A stretch of 25,188 bases of DNA from a virus. The notes below the pieces were generated by a model, which had not been told where the DNA came from, did not search any database, and worked only from the letters and a program-made list of their open reading frames with translations. The stretch covers positions 1-25,188 of IMG/VR virus record IMGVR_UViG_3300042309_001530; one strand, 5' to 3'. A program made the translations under genes and the position numbers. How positions within the stretch are numbered: the first letter of the stretch is position 1; every line of letters begins with the position of its first letter. Below, in pieces: positions 20,402-25,188 of this stretch.

Positions 20402-21313
20402 ATGACTATGGACCCTATATCAAAACTCTATTTAGATGTAATAAACGAAGCAAGCCTTCCTGATTCAAAGGTTAAAACAGATCTTAAGGTCGGCGCTCCA
20501 TTTGGAGATTCTTCAAACGAAAAAAACACATCCAATTTCCAAAAGGGAACAGGAACCGATAACGTTGAAGGATTGGAAACTCCCGAAGAAGCTCCCGATG
20601 AACTTACATGTGATGTAGATTCTACAATTAAAAAGATTTCAAAGGAGTCATCAAATCCTTTTGATGCGTTATATAATAAAATTATTTCCGAAGAAGGAAG
20701 TTTCAATTTTTCAACCGAAAAGGATAACGAATTGGATTCATCTGATTTAGAAAATTCTTTTGGCGATGATTCAATTGGTGATTCTGATGATTCGGATGTT
20801 TCTGAATTCGCGGATTCCGAAGATGATTCTTCAGAAGAAGTTACTTTAACTTTAAATAAAGAACTCGCAAGCGAATTAATCGAACTTTTACAGGCCGCTT
20901 TAGGTGAAGATTCTTCCGAAGATGAATCAGAAGAAGAATCTTCCGAAGATGAATCAGAAGAAGATGAATCATCAGACGATGAAACCGGAAATTCAGCATT
21001 CGGCGAAACCGATGGTTCTTCTGATGATAACAATGTATCAAAAGAATCTTTCGCATTAGACGATGCCGAAGAACTCGGTGATGCCTTGGTTGATGTTGAA
21101 AAATTAAGTGCTGGATTAAACAACCCAAACAACATCGTCGTTAAAGGAAATCTTAAGCCTAGCAAGAAAAACGCTGAAACACCATCTACAGGAAAACATT
21201 CTGATGGAAAATTAAAACCTCATAATACACAAACAGGTGTTTCAAAGTTAACTAAAAAGAATCAAAAAGTTGAAGGCGGAGTTAAAGAGGGAGACTTTTT
21301 TAACAATAAATAA
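20402..21313 (+). CDS. Acidic CTS-type protein, prohead-scaffold-like
   Basis: This 303-aa protein begins MTMDPISKLYLDVINEAS, with VINE|A as a good prohead-protease site; an alternative ATG at 20408 would give MDPISKLYLDVINEA. Residues about 100-220 are extremely rich in Asp, Glu and Ser, with a helical LNKELASELIELLQAAL segment, and the end is basic (GKHSDGKLKPH..KKNQKVEGG). Acidic, cleavable internal proteins of this kind are known in T4 (gp22 and the small core proteins), so a prohead core or scaffold role is likely but unproved. A tandem 27-base repeat encodes part of the acidic tract. The gene is followed by a strong intrinsic terminator, fitting high-level expression, and lies two genes before the gp14-like neck gene. 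Confidence 0.72.
   Translation: MTMDPISKLYLDVINEASLPDSKVKTDLKVGAPFGDSSNEKNTSNFQKGTGTDNVEGLETPEEAPDELTCDVDSTIKKISKESSNPFDALYNKIISEEGSFNFSTEKDNELDSSDLENSFGDDSIGDSDDSDVSEFADSEDDSSEEVTLTLNKELASELIELLQAALGEDSSEDESEEESSEDESEEDESSDDETGNSAFGETDGSSDDNNVSKESFALDDAEELGDALVDVEKLSAGLNNPNNIVVKGNLKPSKKNAETPSTGKHSDGKLKPHNTQTGVSKLTKKNQKVEGGVKEGDFFNNK
20912..20964 (+). repeat. Tandem 27-base coding repeat in the acidic protein
   Basis: The unit starting TCTTCCGAAGATGAATCAG occurs at 20912 and again, identical over 26 bases, at 20939. It encodes S-S-E-D-E-S-E-E-E and could change length by slippage. Confidence 0.8.
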
Positions 21314-21337
21314 TAACCTTTAAAAAATATATAAAAT

Positions 21338-21364
21338 AAGCCCCGCTCTTTGCGGGGCTTTTTT
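21338..21364 (+). terminator. Strong intrinsic terminator after the acidic protein gene
   Basis: AAGCCCCGC (21338-21346), a five-base loop TCTTT and GCGGGGCTT (21352-21360) form a perfect 9-bp stem, followed by TTTT. It is the only G+C-rich terminator in the window. The late-type box of the next gene starts at its last T. Confidence 0.93.
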
Positions 21365-21371
21365 GTAAATA
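21364..21371 (+). promoter_or_regulatory. Late-promoter-like box TGTAAATA abutting the terminator
   Basis: TGTAAATA lies six bases upstream of the ATG at 21378 and begins at the end of the terminator T-run. Confidence 0.5.
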
Positions 21372-21377
21372 TATATA

Positions 21378-21776
21378 ATGACATTTCTTGAATATTATAA
21401 TTTAAGTAAATCTGAAAATAATGTTAATTCATTGAATACTGGTTCATTATCTAATGATAAAAGAACGCATCGACATGAAAAAGCCTTATTCGGTATAAAT
21501 CAAATAATGGGTAAAACCAAAAAACTAAATTCGGTTCCCGAATATTTGACCCATAAAGATGATGATATTAATCAATGTATTAAAACAGGAAAAGATCAAC
21601 CAATAAATCCAGCCAGAGCCGAACAAATTAAAAAAGATTACGGTCTTTGTCCTACTCACGAAGAACCAGAAAAAGCTATAAAACAAACAAATGTATACTT
21701 AGTATTAACTCCAAATGGGTTATATAAATTAACTTTCAAAGGCAAAAATTATGGAAACGGTAAGGTTTTTAGATAA
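21378..21776 (+). CDS. CTS-like hypothetical protein upstream of the neck gene
   Basis: This 132-aa protein starts MTFLEYYNLSKSENN, a short form of the CTS-type N-terminus. The middle is Lys- and Asp-rich (THKDDDINQCIKTGKDQPI), and the last third is beta-like (TNVYLVLTPNGLYKLTFKGKNYG). It is not recognised. The start is supported by the TGTAAATA box six bases before it. Its last 26 bases overlap the start of the gp14-like gene, so the two are co-translated and this protein may take part in head or neck assembly. Confidence 0.68.
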   Translation: MTFLEYYNLSKSENNVNSLNTGSLSNDKRTHRHEKALFGINQIMGKTKKLNSVPEYLTHKDDDINQCIKTGKDQPINPARAEQIKKDYGLCPTHEEPEKAIKQTNVYLVLTPNGLYKLTFKGKNYGNGKVFR

Positions 21777-22380
21777 ATTAACTAATTTTCAAGAAAGAAA
21801 AAATTTTTCATACTGGTGGAAAGAACAAATCAGTATGTATGGACAAGAAGTTAATTATTTTTCTAGTCTTGTTCAATTGTCCGCTATGAATTCTTTATAT
21901 GGAGAGGATGTAGCATCGGGATATTCTGAAGGTAAAAAATTAATAGTTCAATTAAATTTAAACAATGATTCTTATCTTTTAAGTAAATTCGGTGTGCTTG
22001 CTGATAGTGATATGACCGGTGTAATACATCCCGATATGTATGAAGATATTTTTGGTAAAGGTAGCGAACCCAAAATGGGGGATCTTATGGAATTATCTGA
22101 ATTTGGATCGGATAGAATTAATTTTCCAAAAAGAGGGGCTACTGTTTATGAGCTTACCGAAGTAATTGATGAATTTCAATTAAATGCAATAGCTGGACAT
22201 TATGTTTGGTTTTTTAAAGCTAAGAGATACGACTTCTCTTACGAAAATGGATCTCCCGGATCTGGCGTGGGTAATAATCCAGCTAATGATAATGACATTA
22301 TCGAACAAGCATCATTGGACAATTTTAATTATGATGAAGATAATTTATGCAGTAAAGACTCTGTATATGGAGATTATTAA
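21751..22380 (+). CDS. gp14-like neck (head-closure) protein
   Basis: This 209-aa protein has the layout of the T4 gp14 neck family: an early QISMYGQEVNYF strand, LYGEDV, then LLSKFGVLADSDMTGVIHPDMYEDIFG, GDLMELSEFG, a YELTEVIDEFQLN strand pair and HYVWFFKAKRYDFSYE. In T4, gp14 with gp13 forms the neck that joins the DNA-filled head to the tail. The acidic C-terminal tail (NPANDNDIIEQ, NFNYDEDNL) also fits. Its stop overlaps the convergent gene at 22377 by four bases (TTAA). The call is by motif order, not by search. The neighbouring acidic CTS protein supports a head-assembly cluster. Confidence 0.68.
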   Translation: METVRFLDKLTNFQERKNFSYWWKEQISMYGQEVNYFSSLVQLSAMNSLYGEDVASGYSEGKKLIVQLNLNNDSYLLSKFGVLADSDMTGVIHPDMYEDIFGKGSEPKMGDLMELSEFGSDRINFPKRGATVYELTEVIDEFQLNAIAGHYVWFFKAKRYDFSYENGSPGSGVGNNPANDNDIIEQASLDNFNYDEDNLCSKDSVYGDY

Positions 22381-22640
22381 GAATTAACTTTATTTAATTC
22401 CTCTTCGTAATAAAAATCAATATTATAATTCTGTTCTAAAATTTTTCTTAAATACATATTTTCTGTGGATTTTATATATTTGCTTATTGCTATTGGTTTT
22501 ATATTTTTTTCAAACGATATATTCTTTTTTTCTGATGCATCAGCTATTATATTTATTGCTTCGTATAGAGCCATCCAGCGAGCTAAAATAGCTGATTCTT
22601 CATGAATCACGGTCCAAGATTTATTATTCTTTGTTTTCAT
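22377..22640 (-). CDS. Hypothetical protein (87 aa)
   Basis: Not recognised. The protein is largely helical (EESAILARWMALYEAINIIADASEKK) with a charged end (NIDFYYEEELNKVNS). It overlaps the end of the upstream zinc-ribbon membrane-protein gene by 17 bases, so it is probably co-translated with it. Its stop is shared (TTAA) with the gp14-like gene on the other strand. Confidence 0.62.
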   Translation of the reverse strand: MKTKNNKSWTVIHEESAILARWMALYEAINIIADASEKKNISFEKNIKPIAISKYIKSTENMYLRKILEQNYNIDFYYEEELNKVNS

Positions 22641-23040
22641 CTATAATATTGTTTGCTTGTAAGTTTAAAACTTCTGTTTGACGAGCCACCACGTATTGTA
22701 TTTTCACGGAATTTTTTTTGTTGCAAGCCGTACAAGTGAATTCTGATGTTTGAAGATCATCAGCAATAAAAGTCATTACATTAGGGTGATTACAATATGC
22801 GCATTCCAATATAGTGGATAATGGTTCTAAAACATCAAGTTCTTTTTTTAATCTTTGCTGTGTTAAGTAAGAATTTATTACACTCGCAACAAAGGAAAAT
22901 AATATATATTGACAAGAAAAAGCCAATAAAAAAGTAGTTAAAAAATTACCACCTATATTATATACAGCAAGCCCTATTAATATAGAAATTATTAAAACTA
23001 CTACAGTAGATTTTAATACGTTTTTTATCTTATCGCTCAT
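22624..23040 (-). CDS. Two-helix membrane protein with zinc ribbon
   Basis: This 138-aa protein has two membrane helices (about residues 10-28 and 33-58, STVVVLIISILIGLAVY and FLTTFLLAFSCQYILFSF). After a charged linker comes a zinc ribbon of two Cys pairs (LECAYCNHPN and FTCTACNKKNS), then a short tail. The N-terminus and the ribbon are probably both cytoplasmic. Similar small membrane zinc-ribbon proteins occur as hypotheticals in large marine phages. The ribbon may bind protein or nucleic acid at the membrane; this is inference. Confidence 0.72.
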   Translation of the reverse strand: MSDKIKNVLKSTVVVLIISILIGLAVYNIGGNFLTTFLLAFSCQYILFSFVASVINSYLTQQRLKKELDVLEPLSTILECAYCNHPNVMTFIADDLQTSEFTCTACNKKNSVKIQYVVARQTEVLNLQANNIIDENKE

Positions 23041-23061
23041 ATAAGAATAATATGATATAAA

Positions 23062-23568
23062 TTATTTTTTGTCAATTTTATTTGGTAACTTTATTACGAC
23101 TTCGGTATTTTTAAAATAATTTGGATTATTATTTTGAGACGAATTCATTTTTATTTCGGGGGATGCTTTTAATGCTAAATCTGAAATTTCATCAATTTTA
23201 AATGCTGCTTTTTTAGTTGCTATTACTATTTTTTCCAAATATTTGTGAATTTTATTTAATTCTTGTTTTTGATTTATATTTAAAACTGGCACGTTGCCGC
23301 AGTCACTTATCTTCTGCATAACATTAATTATGTTAAATGCTGCTGTTGCCATATCTTCAGAAGCGGTTTGTAAAGGCCATGGATATGATATAGGTTGTTC
23401 TACAGCAGGAGATTCCATATCAGTAGTAGCTCCGCTTTGATATGGGTGATGATAACCGTCTCTAGTGGAAATTGGAGCAAAATCTTTTCTAGGTGATGCG
23501 CTTGATGCTGGATATGTTTTATTTACATTTCTATCGTAAATTTCATTTACCAGATCATAGAATTTCAT
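23062..23568 (-). CDS. CTS-type hypothetical protein
   Basis: This 168-aa protein begins MKFYDLVNEIYDR, with LVNE|I as a possible prohead-protease site. A low-complexity part rich in Ser, Pro and Tyr follows (about residues 18-70). The rest is a helical region (AFNIINVMQKISDCG, then LNKIHKYLEKIVIATKKAAFKI) and a polar tail. It is not recognised. It starts one base after the stop of the zinc-ribbon gene (TAAtATG), so it uses that gene's late-type box. Confidence 0.76.
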   Translation of the reverse strand: MKFYDLVNEIYDRNVNKTYPASSASPRKDFAPISTRDGYHHPYQSGATTDMESPAVEQPISYPWPLQTASEDMATAAFNIINVMQKISDCGNVPVLNINQKQELNKIHKYLEKIVIATKKAAFKIDEISDLALKASPEIKMNSSQNNNPNYFKNTEVVIKLPNKIDKK

Positions 23569-23569
23569 A

Positions 23570-23755
23570 TTACCTTAATGCACCGACTTTAGATAGATTT
23601 CCACATCTACCACATATCCATTTGCATAATTTTTGGGACTCTTTTGTTTTGGGATCAAAAGATTCTACGATTCTACCCATAACAGCAGTACCACAAAAAG
23701 AACATGATATTGGCTTGTTTTCTACTTTTTGATATTGTGGTTTAGTATTTGTCAT
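23570..23755 (-). CDS. Small zinc-ribbon protein (61 aa)
   Basis: The protein shows SCSFCGTAV (C-x-x-C) and LCKWICGRCGNLS (C-x3-C-x-x-C), enough to bind zinc in a ribbon. It is otherwise unrecognised. A GATAAATA late box lies six bases upstream of the ATG, and the CTS gene follows after one base. It may bind DNA, RNA or a protein partner. Confidence 0.74.
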   Translation of the reverse strand: MTNTKPQYQKVENKPISCSFCGTAVMGRIVESFDPKTKESQKLCKWICGRCGNLSKVGALR

Positions 23756-23761
23756 ATTATG

Positions 23762-23769
23762 TATTTATC
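23762..23769 (-). promoter_or_regulatory. Late-promoter-like box GATAAATA
   Basis: On the minus strand GATAAATA lies six bases upstream of the ATG at 23755. It overlaps the stop region of phoH. Confidence 0.55.
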
Positions 23770-24566
23770 TATTTTTGTTTCGGTTTCCAAGTATCTTTTT
23801 CGTTTTCTAATTTATTTACAACAAATTTAACAAAATTTGATCTGACAATATCTTCTTTTGTGAATTTAAAATGTACTATTCCGTGTTTTTCTGATTCTTC
23901 ATCAGAAAAAATATCACATACTTTTGAAAATCCTCCTGATTTATTTTCAGCTAAATCCGATTGCATCGGGTCGCCACAGAATATAATTTTTGAAAATTCA
24001 CCCATTCTTGTTATTGTAGTAACAAGTTCTCTGAATGTTATGTTTTGGCATTCATCTACGATAATCGCTTTAGCGGCCCAATGTAAACCTCTGATATAAT
24101 TAACTGGTGTGGCACTAAATCTTTCATCATTTCTTAAACGATTCAGCGAACCATTATCTAATAATTCTTCGAGTTTTTCCATAAAAGGTGCCATGTAAGC
24201 TTCGAATTTTTCATCGATTGTACCCGGTAGATATCCTATTTTAGAATCTGCACTTTCAACTGCACTTCTAATAAAAACTATATCTGATATTTTTTTATTT
24301 TTTAATAGATTTAAAGCCCCATAAACAGCTGTTAATGTTTTTGATGTTCCTGCCGGACCTTCTATTAAAACACATCTTACATTTTTATCTTTTATTATTT
24401 CTATTAATTTTTTTTGTTTTTCCGTCCATGGCAATTCTTTTATATTAAAATCAAAATTTACTTTTTCCCGTTGAAAAACATAAGGTGATTTATCTAAAGT
24501 TTCTTTTTGATTGTTATTTAATTCCAAAGAATTAACCTCTTTTTTTTTGATTTTTTTCAGTTTCAT
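23769..24566 (-). CDS. phoH: PhoH-like P-loop ATPase
   Basis: This 265-aa protein has a charged N-terminal section (about 1-50) and then the PhoH core: LPWTEKQKKLIE, Walker A (GPAGTSKT), FIRSAVESADSKIGYLPGT, Walker B (AIIVDECQN), FCGDPMQSDL, and the closing FTKEDIVRSNFVKFVV. PhoH-like genes are very common in marine and T4-like phages; the protein is an ATPase related to superfamily 1 helicases, with a role in RNA or phosphate metabolism proposed but not settled. It starts eight bases after the stop of the upstream CTS gene and has no late box of its own. Confidence 0.93.
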   Translation of the reverse strand: MKLKKIKKKEVNSLELNNNQKETLDKSPYVFQREKVNFDFNIKELPWTEKQKKLIEIIKDKNVRCVLIEGPAGTSKTLTAVYGALNLLKNKKISDIVFIRSAVESADSKIGYLPGTIDEKFEAYMAPFMEKLEELLDNGSLNRLRNDERFSATPVNYIRGLHWAAKAIIVDECQNITFRELVTTITRMGEFSKIIFCGDPMQSDLAENKSGGFSKVCDIFSDEESEKHGIVHFKFTKEDIVRSNFVKFVVNKLENEKDTWKPKQK

Positions 24567-24574
24567 TAAAAAAA

Positions 24575-24952
24575 TTAAGCTTTTGGTGCGTTTGATGCGT
24601 AAGAATTGTCTGGTGCTTTAACTGAATTTGATTGCGTTTGATTTGTAGGGGGGTTTTCCGTTTTGTTTTCTTGGTTGTTATTTAATTTTTGATATCCTAT
24701 TGTTTTTAAAACTGGATCTAACTCTTCTGGTTTTGTTATTTTCAATGCTGCCATTAAAGATTTAATTATATCTTCGGGTGTGTTTGGTGTTTCTTTTTGA
24801 CCGGTTAAAATATCTTTTACTGTGTTAAGAACCTCGCCAGCGGCCTTCGTGCCTACGTTTGGTGGCACTGTAGTATTGGCTAATACGTTTTGAGGTACGT
24901 TTAAATTTTGTTCTTTTATAAAAGAATCTATTACATTGTAAAATTTTTTCAT
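24575..24952 (-). CDS. CTS-type low-complexity protein
   Basis: This 125-aa protein begins MKKFYNVIDSFIKEQNLNV, with FIKE|Q as a possible prohead-protease site. A Pro/Val/Thr-rich linker, a helical segment (TPEDIIKSLMAALKITKPEELDPVLKTIG) and an Asn/Gln/Pro-rich disordered tail follow. It is not recognised. It starts one base after the stop of the small basic Cys gene at 24954 (TAAtATG) and so belongs to the same transcription unit. Confidence 0.76.
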   Translation of the reverse strand: MKKFYNVIDSFIKEQNLNVPQNVLANTTVPPNVGTKAAGEVLNTVKDILTGQKETPNTPEDIIKSLMAALKITKPEELDPVLKTIGYQKLNNNQENKTENPPTNQTQSNSVKAPDNSYASNAPKA

Positions 24953-24953
24953 A

Positions 24954-25188
24954 TTACCAATCCTTACATGCTTGATATTTAGCGGTACCCGGCTTTGCTG
25001 ATGAACACTTGTGTCTGGCTCTAAATGATTTTTTTCTTTTTGTATTTCCGGATTTGCCAGTAACCCTAACTCCTTTTTGACCCCAATGCACTCTTTTATA
25101 TCCTTTTCCTTTTGGGTTTTTCACGCACTTCATCCATTTTTTACCTTTAGATGTGGATGATGTTTTTTTAGTTGGTCCTGTACATTTC
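24954..25188 (-). CDS. Small basic Cys-rich phage protein, 5' end outside the window
   Basis: The minus-strand frame is open from the window edge (first complete codon at 25187) to TAA at 24954-24956. It reads K-C-T-G-P-T-K-K, then KKWMKCVKNPKGKGYKRVHWG, GQKGVRVTGKSGNTKRKKSF and RARHKCSSAKPGTAKYQACKDW. The pattern K-R-V-x-[WF]-G, a G-x-x-x-[RK]-V-x-x-K-S-G, R-x-K-S-F-R-A-R-H-x-C and a final C-x-x-W is that of a small basic protein common in tailed phages, and often carried behind a CTS-type N-terminus, which here would be off the edge. Four Cys and a high Lys/Arg content fit metal and DNA binding. The next gene starts after one base. Confidence 0.82.
   Translation of the reverse strand, partial: KCTGPTKKTSSTSKGKKWMKCVKNPKGKGYKRVHWGQKGVRVTGKSGNTKRKKSFRARHKCSSAKPGTAKYQACKDW

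Noticed and set aside
20428-21165. Long minus-strand open frame, Ser-rich
   Set aside because: It is the antisense of the Asp/Glu/Ser-rich tract of the acidic protein; GAA/GAT codons read backwards give Ser/Phe-type codons, which keeps the frame open. The plus-strand gene has a promoter box, a CTS and a terminator.
1-25188. Assignment to a cyanophage on the basis of NATAAATA boxes, hsp20 and phoH
   Set aside because: No photosynthesis or carbon-metabolism genes are in the window, and those three features also occur in T4-like phages of other hosts.
1-25188. tRNA genes, CRISPR arrays, insertion sequences
   Set aside because: No cloverleaf with a conserved T-loop, no regularly spaced repeats and no transposase motifs were seen on reading both strands; a tRNAscan or ISfinder run was not possible here.

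Overview
The window is a strongly A+T-rich, gene-dense stretch of a large tailed phage, most likely a member of the T4 superfamily of myoviruses. The signs are: a gp14-like neck protein, a PhoH-like ATPase, class I ribonucleotide reductase (nrdA/nrdB), dCMP deaminase, a phage-type Hsp20, copies of a late promoter of the NATAAATA type directly upstream of many start codons, and at least a dozen proteins whose first 10-25 residues look like T4 capsid-targeting sequences ending in a prohead-protease site (I/L-x-E). No tRNA, rRNA, CRISPR array or insertion sequence was seen. The host cannot be fixed. A lipoprotein signal and a second signal peptide point to a Gram-negative host. The short NrdA without an ATP-cone and the IEVAVKTFW-type NrdB resemble forms known from Bacteroidota and their phages. 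No photosynthesis genes are present.

Layout. 1-4773: a 5'-truncated subtilisin-like protease, then CTS-type proteins of unknown function, two small Cys/Lys-rich proteins and a Cys-rich Gp88-like protein; one gene (1404-2138) is inverted. 4770-6068 (minus): a NUMOD-repeat protein without a nuclease domain and a zinc-site-dead M14 peptidase paralogue. 6196-6693: hsp20, with its own ribosome-binding site and terminator, flanked by a perfect 13-bp inverted repeat. 6724-7540 (minus): two adjacent deaminase-fold proteins. 7571-9709: small DUF3008-like protein, CTS and membrane/coiled-coil proteins, and a calcineurin-like phosphoesterase with an HTH. 9675-13145 (minus): membrane coiled-coil protein, a 529-aa virion structural protein and small proteins. 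13182-13848 (minus): two exported proteins, one a lipoprotein with a possible Cys-His-Asp peptidase site. 13857-18211 (minus): nrdA, a coiled-coil peptide, an intact M14-type peptidase, a CTS protein, nrdB and a HExxH metalloprotease. 18212-18386: a control region. 18387-20352: AAA ATPase and RecB-like nuclease. 20402-22380: acidic CTS protein (scaffold-like), a small protein and the gp14-like neck protein. 22377-25188 (minus): membrane zinc-ribbon protein, CTS proteins, zinc ribbon, PhoH and a truncated small basic Cys protein.

How it fits together. Nucleotide-metabolism genes (nrdA, nrdB, deaminases), the AAA/nuclease pair and phoH supply DNA synthesis and processing; they lack a late motif close to their start codons. 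CTS-type genes and virion proteins usually do have one, or sit immediately downstream of a gene that does, often with 1-nt or 4-nt stop/start junctions. The simplest reading is a late regulon that builds the capsid and fills it with a varied set of cargo proteins, including peptidase-like, Cys-rich and small basic proteins. Several late and two sigma70-type promoters lie so close to the ATG that the mRNAs may be leaderless or nearly so. The protein-family calls come from motif recognition by eye; no database search was run.
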